Below, one piece after another: positions 7,805 through 14,176 of a DNA stretch of 43,256 bases (position 1 is the first letter of the stretch; every line of letters starts with the position of its first letter). Made by a program: the position numbers and the translations under genes. The notes below the pieces were generated by a model, which did not search any database, was not told the DNA's origin, and saw only the letters and a list, made by a program, of their open reading frames with translations. The DNA comes from Rhodobacteraceae bacterium PARR1 (GTDB taxonomy: Bacteria > Pseudomonadota > Alphaproteobacteria > Rhodobacterales > Rhodobacteraceae). The stretch covers positions 1 to 43,256 of the forward strand of contig NKIT01000014.1 in NCBI GenBank assembly GCA_002256185.1, written 5' to 3'.

Positions 7805-9159
7805 GGGGGCCTGCCTCGATCCGCCTGCGCACGGCCTTGGCGCTGTCGCTGCTGGTCACCGCGATCTGGCTGGGGGCAGCAATGGCCACCTTTCGGCTGC
7901 TGACCGATGAGATGGATGAGGTGTTCGATTCCGCCTTGCAGGAAACCGGGCAGCGGATTCTGCAACTGGCCGTGGTGGATATTCTGGGGCGCGACGATGA
8001 TGTTGCGGCGCAGCATCTGGCGGCGCTGGGCCCGCATGAGGAATACTTCACCTATGTCGTGCGGGATGCGGGGGGCCGGGTGCTTCTGGCATCCCATCGC
8101 GCGGCGGCGGCAGATTTTCCGCTGCTGGACGGGCCGGGGTTTCACCAGACCGGGGCGCATCGCTATTACCAAGAGGCGGCGGTGCGCGGATCGGTGGTGC
8201 TGACCATCGCCGAACCCGTGGCCCATCGGCGCGAGGTGGCGCGTGAAGTGGCGCTCGCCTTGGGTCTGCCGCTGTTGCTGGTGCTGCCCCTGTCGATCAT
8301 CGGGATATTCTGGGGTCTGCGCTACGGGTTGAAGCCGTTGGATATGTTGCGCCGTCAGGTGGCGGCGCGCGGGGCGGATGATCTGTCGCCCTTGCCGGAC
8401 GCGGGGTTGCCACAGGAACTGCGCCCCATCGCGGCGGGGATGAGCGCGCTTTTGGCGCGGTTGGAGCAATCCTTTCAGGCGGAACGCAGCTTTGCCGCCC
8501 ATGCCGCGCATGAATTGCGCACGCCCTTGGCCGGGGCGGTGATGCAGGTGCAGCGCCTGCGCAAGGCCACCGCCGAGCCATCGACCGCCGCCAAGGCCGC
8601 CGAGGTGGAGGCCGCGCTGAAACGGCTGTCGCATCTGTCGGAACGGCTGTTGCAACTGGCACGGGCCGAGGGCGCGCGATTGACGCTGGCCGAGGCGGGC
8701 GATCTGCGCCCGGTGCTGGCGTTGGTGGCGGGGGATTTCACCCGCGCGGGGGCCGATCTGCGCCTGACCCTGCCCGATGAACCGATCCTTAGCCTGATGG
8801 ACCCGGATGCCGCCGCGATCATCGCGCGCAACCTGTTTGAAAACGCGCTGCGCCATGGCACCGGGGCGGTCATGGCGGCGTTGGCCCCGGATGGCTGGCT
8901 GGTGGTGGACAATGACGCGCCCGCACTCTCGCCCGATCTGTTGGCGCAGGTGGCGCGCCCCTTTGCGCGCGGGGCAGACGGGGCAGAGGGCGCAGACGGG
9001 GCAGAGGGCGCAGGGCTTGGCCTTGCCATCGTGTCCCGTATTGCCGAACGTGCGGGGACCGTCCTGCGCCTGACATCGCCTTTCCCCGGCCAGACCCGCG
9101 GCTTTCGCGCGGCGGTGCGGCTGATCCCCTTTCACAGTGACGAACGGAACACCCCATGA
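7801..9159 (+). CDS. Sensor histidine kinase (452 aa)
   Basis: Helix 1 is at about residues 10-31, the periplasmic sensor about 32-148 and helix 2 about 150-174. The H-box is AAHAAHELRTPLAG (His237), the N-box IARNLFENALRHG (Asn348) and the G-box EGAGLGLAIVSRIAERAG. The sensor begins with DEMDEVFD; E37-x-x-E40 is the ExxE form used for ferric iron by PmrB, but one copy is weak evidence. The ATP-lid region contains a duplicated 18-base unit giving GADGAEGADGAEGAG. It is ATGA-coupled at both ends, to the response regulator and to the VIT1-family gene, so the signal is plausibly a transition metal. Confidence 0.93.
   Translation: MRGPASIRLRTALALSLLVTAIWLGAAMATFRLLTDEMDEVFDSALQETGQRILQLAVVDILGRDDDVAAQHLAALGPHEEYFTYVVRDAGGRVLLASHRAAAADFPLLDGPGFHQTGAHRYYQEAAVRGSVVLTIAEPVAHRREVAREVALALGLPLLLVLPLSIIGIFWGLRYGLKPLDMLRRQVAARGADDLSPLPDAGLPQELRPIAAGMSALLARLEQSFQAERSFAAHAAHELRTPLAGAVMQVQRLRKATAEPSTAAKAAEVEAALKRLSHLSERLLQLARAEGARLTLAEAGDLRPVLALVAGDFTRAGADLRLTLPDEPILSLMDPDAAAIIARNLFENALRHGTGAVMAALAPDGWLVVDNDAPALSPDLLAQVARPFARGADGAEGADGAEGAGLGLAIVSRIAERAGTVLRLTSPFPGQTRGFRAAVRLIPFHSDERNTP
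8974..9009 (+). repeat. Two perfect tandem copies of an 18-bp unit inside the kinase gene
   Basis: GCAGACGGGGCAGAGGGC occurs at 8974-8991 and again at 8992-9009. In frame this adds six residues per copy (Ala/Asp/Gly/Glu) to the ATP lid just before the G-box GAGLGLA. Such in-frame repeats can change copy number by slippage. Confidence 0.9.
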
Positions 9160-9863
9160 CCCTGTCCTATCAATCCGCGCATGAAGAAGTGCATTTCATC
9201 AACCGCTCTGGCTGGCTGCGGGCGGCTGTGCTGGGGGCGAATGACGGGATCGTGTCGGTGTCGTCCCTGATCGTCGGGGTGGCGGCGGCGGACCCGTCGC
9301 CCGGCACGGTGCTGGTCGCCGGGATGGCAGGCTTGGCCGCCGGGGCCATGTCGATGGCGGCGGGGGAGTATGTGTCGGTCAGTTCGCAATCCGACATCGA
9401 ACGCGCTGACATCGCCCGCGAAAAACAGGCGCTGATCGACACGCCCGAGGCGGAAGAGGCGGAATTGGCCTCGATCTACGAATCCCGGGGGCTGTCCAAG
9501 GGAACAGCGGCGCTGGTGGCGCGGGAGTTGACCGCAAGGGACGCCTTGGCCGCGCATGTGCGGGACGAATTGGGCCTGTCCGAAATCCATGCCGCCAATC
9601 CGCTGCAGGCGGCGGCGGCCTCTGGCCTGACCTTCACCGTGGCTGCCGCACTGCCCGTGGCCGCCGCCGTGCTGGCGCCCGAGGGCCAGATCATCCCGAC
9701 CGTGGTGGTGGCCACGCTGGTCTGTCTGGCCGGTCTGGGCGCGCTTGGTGCCAAAGCGGGCGGTGCTCCCCTCGCGCCCGCCACGATGCGCGTGCTGTTC
9801 TGGGGGGCAGCGGCCATGGCGATCACGGCTGGGGTGGGGCGGATTTTCGGGGTGAGTGTGTGA
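9156..9863 (+). CDS. VIT1/CCC1-family iron/manganese transporter (235 aa)
   Basis: Family signatures are LGANDGIVSVSSLIVGVA (about residues 26-43) and GMAGLAAGAMSMAAGEYVSVSSQ (about 55-77), with the conserved Glu and Met on the metal path. A charged cytoplasmic loop (about 80-150, rich in Glu) lies between helices 2 and 3, and three more helices follow. Members move Fe2+ or Mn2+ out of the cytoplasm. The start codon overlaps the kinase stop (ATGA). The linkage to a two-component system and to acidic secreted proteins suggests metal-regulated expression; the metal itself is not shown. Confidence 0.9.
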   Translation: MTLSYQSAHEEVHFINRSGWLRAAVLGANDGIVSVSSLIVGVAAADPSPGTVLVAGMAGLAAGAMSMAAGEYVSVSSQSDIERADIAREKQALIDTPEAEEAELASIYESRGLSKGTAALVARELTARDALAAHVRDELGLSEIHAANPLQAAAASGLTFTVAAALPVAAAVLAPEGQIIPTVVVATLVCLAGLGALGAKAGGAPLAPATMRVLFWGAAAMAITAGVGRIFGVSV

Positions 9864-9916
9864 GGGCGTCGGTCCGACAGATGACAGCCGAGATTTTGCA
9901 GTCTTCGCGGGGCAGA

Positions 9917-9928
9917 CCCAAATTTGGG
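9917..9928. repeat. Perfect 12-bp palindrome downstream of the VIT1-family gene
   Basis: CCCAAATTTGGG lies 54 bases after the stop of the transporter gene. It could be a small hairpin or a protein site; there is no T-tract to call it a terminator. The rest of 9864-10129 shows no gene. Confidence 0.4.
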
Positions 9929-10043
9929 CTGGATGATACGTAGATTTCACTGGAAAAGGATCGGCTGAGAGCGTGCGCCTGTCAGCCCTTCGATAATCCG
10001 CGATTTGGCCTGTTGTGCAAAAGGCGATGCGGCGAAGTTTTGC

Positions 10044-10094
10044 ACTGGTTCATGTCCTTTGCGTTGCGGCAAATATGTCCCGACGTGAACCAGT
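10044..10094. repeat. Inverted repeat, 13-bp arms with one mismatch
   Basis: ACTGGTTCATGTC (10044-10056) and GACGTGAACCAGT (10082-10094) are inverted with a 25-base loop. It lies 35 bases past the 3' end of the lipoprotein gene, where a transcription end would be expected, but no T-run follows. A remnant of an older mobile element is another possibility. Confidence 0.45.
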
Positions 10095-10129
10095 ACCCGC
10101 CTTTTTCTAGGAAAGCTTAAAGCCGACCT

Positions 10130-10879
10130 TTATCGGATCACTGCCCCCGGTGATGTGCAGAGGAACGAGCCTGTCGGGACCAATCCGCACGAATTTCCCG
10201 CGCATTGGCAGGCCTGCAATTCGCCTTCATTTGAGCAGATGAACTGCCCTTCGCCGGCCGCGCTGCCGCCAAAAGGGTTCGAGCAGTTGGTGTTTGATGC
10301 TGAGGAGGCGCGGGAAGGCGCAGTACGCGGTTGCGATGACTCATTTTGATTTACCAGGTTCCACGCTGTCTGGTCTGCCAAGTAATTCCCGTAGTTAAGC
10401 GCATTCGCGTTTTGGGTCTGGTCCGCCAATTCATGGCGAGCATTTACCCTAGGAGGTAAGTCCCCGTCTTTTCCATAAATCGCTTCGATGCGGTTCATGT
10501 ATGCGTAGCAAGCTTCATGGGCGGCATTCAGACTGAGCTTGGCAGCCTCAACAGCGGCCCGTTCGGCAATCCCGTCCACGAAGGCGGGAAATGGCACTTT
10601 GCGGCATTGCGATGGGAACGGGATGGCCATGGCCTGCGCTTCGCTGTTTTGACGTGCAGGACTGTTTCCACCCTTGTCGTCGATCAGGCAGGAATCATTT
10701 TCGTTCGATTTGACTTCACAATTGGCGAGGTCACCACTGCGCGGTCGTGGCGCTTCGGTCGTGCCCGCCGCGCTGCCCAAACTTTTTATTTCGCGGGACA
10801 TTTTATCGACCGGTGTCACGCAAGCTGATAACATAAGCGCAACAAAGCAAAACAGTGTGCATGATCGCTTCAAATGCAT
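10130..10879 (-). CDS. Putative lipoprotein of unknown function (249 aa)
   Basis: The N-terminus MHLKRSCTLFCFVALMLSAC has a lipobox (LSAC, acylated Cys20), so the mature protein is membrane-anchored. The body has no family I recognise. A central helix-like part (about 100-185, AERAAVEAAKLSLNAAHEACYAYM) is followed by a Ser/Asn-rich linker and a cysteine-rich C-terminus (NTNCSN, FICSN, CQCAGNSCG, FLCTS) that may be disulfide-bonded. The start was placed at 10879 because it gives a proper lipoprotein signal; a longer frame to 10933 would bury it. Base composition is less GC-rich than the genes to its left. It lies just outside the integrated element, 176 bases from the left attachment site. Confidence 0.7.
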   Translation of the reverse strand: MHLKRSCTLFCFVALMLSACVTPVDKMSREIKSLGSAAGTTEAPRPRSGDLANCEVKSNENDSCLIDDKGGNSPARQNSEAQAMAIPFPSQCRKVPFPAFVDGIAERAAVEAAKLSLNAAHEACYAYMNRIEAIYGKDGDLPPRVNARHELADQTQNANALNYGNYLADQTAWNLVNQNESSQPRTAPSRASSASNTNCSNPFGGSAAGEGQFICSNEGELQACQCAGNSCGLVPTGSFLCTSPGAVIR

Positions 10880-11054
10880 CTGTTGTAACTCCACACCGTC
10901 ACGCGAACGAACCATTGCATGCGCAATGCGCATGACGACAAACCATCATCTGGTGGGGCAGTTCGGTCAAGGTTTTCTTCGTCTGAAGCACGAAGTGATC
11001 CAAACCGTTTGATCACCAAGCCTGCTTGTGTCGTAACCGACGACGTTCTGTAAG

Positions 11055-11069
11055 GGTGAGAGGCTGGAC
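11055..11069. repeat. Left attachment site (attL core)
   Basis: GGTGAGAGGCTGGAC is identical to 23764-23778, the 3' end of ffs. Including the three bases before it (AAG here, AAA there), 17 of 18 bases match. No SRP RNA sequence flanks this copy, so it is the displaced copy made by integration. Confidence 0.85.
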
Positions 11070-11132
11070 TTCTCAGCGTTTCTAAGAAAATTATACTTTT
11101 CAAATGCTTGTGACGCTTCGCGCCAGTGTTTT

Positions 11133-11162
11133 GTAGCAGAGCTTGTCGTGCGCCTTGTAGCA
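11133..11162 (+). promoter_or_regulatory. Left-end integrase arm-type repeats
   Basis: GTAGCA occurs at 11133-11138 (context TTTTGTAGCAGA) and 11157-11162 (CCTTGTAGCAGA), 24 bases apart. The same hexamer, with the same TTTTGTAGCAG context, occurs three times at 12-base spacing near the right end. Equal phasing at both ends of the element and absence from coding sequence suggest Int arm sites. Confidence 0.6.
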
Positions 11163-11276
11163 GATATGCCACGCGTAGTCGTTGTTTATAGCGTAGCCGG
11201 TGACTGCACCCTGCACAAGCCACACGGGGCTTTTGCAGGGTTACTGTCCGAGCTGCGATGGGAAATGGATGGCGAC

Positions 11277-11462
11277 TCAACTGCCGTCGCCGCGTCCCGC
11301 GTCAGGAGCTCCCCGTGCGGCCCTGACACGGGTCGGGGTGATCCTGGGGTCGCTGCCGTTCGAGATGACGCGGATGAACTCGATCCACGCGCGCTCGTTC
11401 GGGGTCAGGTCCTCCCATGTGCCTGACGGTGCGGTGGGAACGATGAAGATATCAACACTCAT
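11277..11462 (-). CDS. Small protein repeating the C-terminal motif of the upstream XRE regulator (61 aa)
   Basis: No known family. The segment NERAWIEFIRVISNGSDPRITPTRVRAARG matches NERGWLTELREVSDNTDPRLTARSRAALRG at the end of the protein from 11459-11857: shared positions include NER-W, the S before DPR, DPR itself, and R--A-RG. The start ATG at 11462 overlaps the stop of the XRE gene (ATGA), so the two are coupled. It may be a partial duplication kept as an interaction partner or antagonist of the regulator; that role is a guess. It is the last gene before the left attachment site. Confidence 0.6.
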   Translation of the reverse strand: MSVDIFIVPTAPSGTWEDLTPNERAWIEFIRVISNGSDPRITPTRVRAARGAPDAGRGDGS

Positions 11463-11857
11463 TTGCCAAAGACCCCTCGCAGCGCTGCACGTGATCGTGC
11501 GGTCAGACGTGGGTCAGTGTTGTCAGAGACCTCACGCAGTTCTGTCAGCCAGCCACGCTCGTTCTCGGTCACAGGAGAACCGAAGATGTCGGTGATCGCC
11601 TTCGCCGCCGTCACGCCTACCGCTTGATCAAGCGCGATGCGCATCAGGAGCGCAGGGTCCATCTCGAGTGCCTTGGCCAGTGACGGCACGCGGTCTAGGG
11701 GCACCTTGTTCTTGCCCGATTTCAGCAGGCTCATCATGTTGGCGTTGGTGAAGCCCGCTTCAGCGGCGATCTCAGCTTGGGTCTTTCGGTGGGACAGGTC
11801 GCGCACACGATCGGCAATCAGACGCGCAGCAGGGGTATTCTGGAAGGGGTTACTCAT
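11459..11857 (-). CDS. XRE-family helix-turn-helix regulator (132 aa)
   Basis: Residues 20-70 contain a Cro/CI-type helix-turn-helix (KTQAEIAAEAGFTNANMMSLLKSGKNKVPLDRVPSLAKALEMDP). After this comes a helical C-terminal part ending in the motif NERGWLTELREVSDNTDPR. The start at 11857 (MSNPFQN) was preferred over 11869 because a GAGATGG sequence precedes it. It is followed by a coupled 61-aa gene sharing its C-terminal motif. As the likely repressor of the element it may bind the repeats just upstream at 11911-12017. Confidence 0.85.
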   Translation of the reverse strand: MSNPFQNTPAARLIADRVRDLSHRKTQAEIAAEAGFTNANMMSLLKSGKNKVPLDRVPSLAKALEMDPALLMRIALDQAVGVTAAKAITDIFGSPVTENERGWLTELREVSDNTDPRLTARSRAALRGVFGK

Positions 11858-11910
11858 GGTCCATCTCATGCGTGGTTGGTGATGAGATAACCGTATCTTG
11901 CCGGTCAGAA

Positions 11911-12017
11911 AGCGTCGGGTGGGAACTCTGACCGGGTGGTTGGGATATGCGAAGTCCTAGGAAAAGGGTGCCTGGTCAATGGGACAGCGTCGGGTGCTAG
12001 CTAAGAAATCTAGCTAA
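11911..12017. promoter_or_regulatory. Repeats upstream of the XRE gene (candidate operator)
   Basis: AGCGTCGGGTG is repeated exactly at 11911-11921 and 11986-11996. Directly after the second copy, CTAGCTAA occurs twice (11997-12004 and 12010-12017) separated by GAAAT; each contains the palindrome TAGCTA or CTAG. They lie in the 183-base gap between the XRE gene and the 70-aa gene, where an autoregulated promoter would be expected. Confidence 0.5.
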
Positions 12018-12040
12018 ACCCTCCGCTCCCGGTGTGTTTC

Positions 12041-12253
12041 TCAAGACCTCGGCAGACCGTTAGAAGCCAGACGCGCTTCACCTAGCACCGGCAAGCCCAC
12101 ATATTTCTCGATCGGGACGACGTAAGCTTGTGGCCGGACCTCCGAAAACAGATCTGCCAGTTTCTCGGCATCGGCAAGGGCGCCCTGAAGCGAATGCGTA
12201 TCGGTATTGGGTGCCCGATCCAATGCTTCCTTCAGTGCAACAAGTATGCTCAT
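12041..12253 (-). CDS. Small protein downstream of the SDH_sah-type protease (70 aa)
   Basis: MSILVALKEALDRAPNTDTH... has a helical, charged N-terminal half and the C-terminal stretch VVPIEKYVGLPVLGEARLASNGL. I do not recognise the family. It begins 11 bases after the protease stop with a GAGGGG Shine-Dalgarno, so the two form an operon; it could be a substrate, adaptor or inhibitor of the protease. An overlapping frame at 12078-12260 is less likely because it lacks the better ribosome site. Confidence 0.6.
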   Translation of the reverse strand: MSILVALKEALDRAPNTDTHSLQGALADAEKLADLFSEVRPQAYVVPIEKYVGLPVLGEARLASNGLPRS

Positions 12254-12264
12254 GGCTCATCCCC

Positions 12265-13137
12265 TCAGTTTAGCGGTGTGTGAATACTGTGCATAACGAA
12301 GTCAACTCTCATTCGATCGATGCATCCGGTTAACAGATCGTTGTAGCTACGGATGGTAGTGCTTAGGTCTGGTATGTCAGAGTAATCGTCGATCTCAATC
12401 TTCAGTTCCTTCAACTTGGCGACATCTAGGCTGCGACCGTGCGACCGCCAGCGCTTGTGGTCCGCGAGGTCTTTGGCGATCTGCTCAGCGCGATCAGCCT
12501 TCTCTTGCTCTGTGACCGGTGTGCCTGGGTTGGTCGTCCGATGCTGGGTCCAGTTCCGGAACTTGTATTGAACGAGCCACTTCTTCAGCAGGTCAACGGA
12601 AAGATCACGGGCCTGCTCGAAAAGAGCTAGCTTCGCTAGGTCGAGGCTTTTCAACATCACGACATCGGCCGGGGCAAGTTGCCCCTTGTTCGTAATTTCA
12701 AGAACTTTGTCGATGTATCCCAGCGCTGGGACATAGTCACCCGTGTCAGGCGTCGGAACCTGCGGGTCAATCGGACCGAGCGTTGACGCGTAGTCCATGT
12801 AGATCCGATCGCCTGACATGCAGAGGATCGTTCCTGCTGACATTGCCACGTCTGGAACTATAAAGTTCACCTGCCCGTAGTGCTTCCTGAGAACGCCGAC
12901 CATCCGCTCAGTCGTCTCTGCAGACCCGCCGCCTGTCCTCAGAACGAGGCTGATGGTATCCTCCGTCCTCTGGCTCTTGCTTTTCACGTCCTCGATGAAG
13001 TCTCGAAAGCTGCGGAAGTAGTGCGGGTAAATGCTCCCGTGGTAGAAGACCACATCACTCTTCAACTTATCTTCAAGTTCACGGCATTTTTCGTCGATCA
13101 CACTGAAGATCTGGCGATCAAAAGGATCCGGCTGCAA
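12265..13137 (-). CDS. SDH_sah-type serine protease, ClpP fold (290 aa)
   Basis: The fold is that of the ClpP/SppA superfamily, closest to the serine-dehydrogenase-proteinase family. The signs are SLVLRTGGGSAE (about 63-74, oxyanion loop), NFIVPDVAMSAGTILCMSGD (about 91-110) with the nucleophile Ser100 in MSAGT, and MDYASTLGPIDPQ (about 114-126). There is no signal peptide, so it acts in the cytoplasm. A charged C-terminal helical part (about 200-260) is typical of the family. The start has a CGGAGAG ribosome site. It is paired with a 70-aa gene. Members are common on mobile islands but their role is unclear; defence or element maintenance are possible. Confidence 0.8.
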   Translation of the reverse strand: MQPDPFDRQIFSVIDEKCRELEDKLKSDVVFYHGSIYPHYFRSFRDFIEDVKSKSQRTEDTISLVLRTGGGSAETTERMVGVLRKHYGQVNFIVPDVAMSAGTILCMSGDRIYMDYASTLGPIDPQVPTPDTGDYVPALGYIDKVLEITNKGQLAPADVVMLKSLDLAKLALFEQARDLSVDLLKKWLVQYKFRNWTQHRTTNPGTPVTEQEKADRAEQIAKDLADHKRWRSHGRSLDVAKLKELKIEIDDYSDIPDLSTTIRSYNDLLTGCIDRMRVDFVMHSIHTPLN

Positions 13138-13486
13138 CTCGTCTCTCCGATCAACTACCTTACGCGAATCATTGTCGCATAGTCAGGGAATCATGTCACC
13201 TCAAAGTAGAATGGGGTCATGATTTTGTCCCTTATTTGCCTGCAGTCGGATCCACTTCTGGCCCCTTTCAGTTCCGTCCTGGGCGGATACGAAATGAATG
13301 TGAGAGCGTCGGTATGGTAGCGATGCGCGACTTCAGGCAGGCGCAGTTCCTGATTAATTGCAGTCAGTTAAGGGTAGGTAATGGCAACGGGGGAAGCGGC
13401 AGTGGGCGTAAAGAATTTCTTTATCCCAAGCAACGGTCGCCGGGGGCGGACGTATAGAGAAGAGAGACCCTGACGGAGCGACCCCT
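13138..13486. other. 349-bp divergent intergenic region
   Basis: Separates the leftward protease gene from the rightward HNH gene, so both promoters should lie here. A 13-base palindrome AAAGAATTTCTTT is at 13410-13422, 64 bases before the HNH start, and could be an operator. A 73-codon frame at 13236-13457 has no convincing start or composition. Otherwise nothing recognisable. Confidence 0.5.
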
Positions 13487-13975
13487 ATGCTGACCCAGAG
13501 ACGCCTGCGCGAGATCATGACCTATAACACCGAGACCGGTGCCTTCCTTTGGATCGCCGGTCGCAGGAAGGATCAGCCCGCAGGCACGGCCCATGATGCG
13601 CGCGGGTTCATGAAGGTGAAGATCAAGGGGGTGACCTATCCACTCCAGCGTCTCGCGTGGTTGTGGATGACAGGCTTCCTGCCTCCGCATGACGTAGAAC
13701 ACATCGACGGTGATCGAGGGAACAACGCATGGAGCAACCTGCGGGCAGGCACCCGGACGCAGGGTGACGTCTACAGTAGGGGCCTCGTCCCGCAGCCTAC
13801 CGGGGTGGAGGGGGTCTGGCTCTACGCCGGTCGCTTCCACGTGCTGGTCGACACCGACGTCATGCGCCTGAACATCGGAGACTTCGCGACGCTCGAGGAG
13901 GCGGCCAGCGCGCGGGCCCATGCGATCCGGAAGGCGCGCCAGAAGCAGCGGGAGCGCTTCGAGCTCGCTGCGTGA
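13487..13975 (+). CDS. HNH endonuclease with AP2-like C-terminal DNA-binding domain (162 aa)
   Basis: Residues 50-90 carry the phage-type HNH core: LQRLAWLWMTGFLPPHDVEHIDGDRGNNAWSNLR, with His72, Asp74/76 and Asn80. In this family the residue before RLAW is usually His; here it is Gln54, which may weaken metal binding. The C-terminal half (about 100-150, GVEGVWLYAGRFHVLVDTDVMRLNIGDFATLEEA) is the AP2-like beta fold that often follows such HNH domains in homing nucleases. The start has a GACGGAG ribosome site. It is the only plus-strand gene of the element and directly abuts the iteron array. Confidence 0.85.
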   Translation: MLTQRRLREIMTYNTETGAFLWIAGRRKDQPAGTAHDARGFMKVKIKGVTYPLQRLAWLWMTGFLPPHDVEHIDGDRGNNAWSNLRAGTRTQGDVYSRGLVPQPTGVEGVWLYAGRFHVLVDTDVMRLNIGDFATLEEAASARAHAIRKARQKQRERFELAA

Positions 13976-13987
13976 ATGTTGACGGCT

Positions 13988-14176
13988 GACAACATTACAG
14001 GTCCACACGTCAACCTTATGGGTCCACAGGTCAACATTCTGACCGCGAAATTCGCGGTTTCGACAACATCCGGCTCAGTAAAGCGCAACATCAGAGCGGT
14101 GTTCCGACCGGTCTGACAACATCCGGACTCAACAAAACAAGGGATATTCTCTTTGTATATTGTCGGAAGTTGTCGG
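13988..14176. repeat. Iteron and palindrome array, candidate replication origin
   Basis: Three units on a 21-bp period start at 13988 (GACAACATTACAGGTCCACAC), 14009 (GTCAACCTTATGGGTCCACAG) and 14030 (GTCAACATTC..., partial). Then comes the near-perfect palindrome CCGCGAAATTCGCGG (14043-14057). GACAACATCCGG occurs at 14062-14073 and 14115-14126. An AT-rich stretch (about 14127-14160) ends in two TGTCGG copies (14161-14166, 14171-14176) in the opposite orientation. Iterons, palindrome and AT-rich segment are the usual parts of a plasmid or phage-satellite origin, and a Rep-like gene lies about 1 kb away. Origin function is inferred. Confidence 0.6.

Noticed and set aside
7783-9135. 450-codon minus-strand frame
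   Set aside because: Antisense to the histidine kinase; Gln/Arg/His-rich shadow.
13988-14176. CRISPR array
   Set aside because: Repeats are 21-bp contiguous or short and unevenly spaced, without constant repeats and unique spacers; no cas genes.
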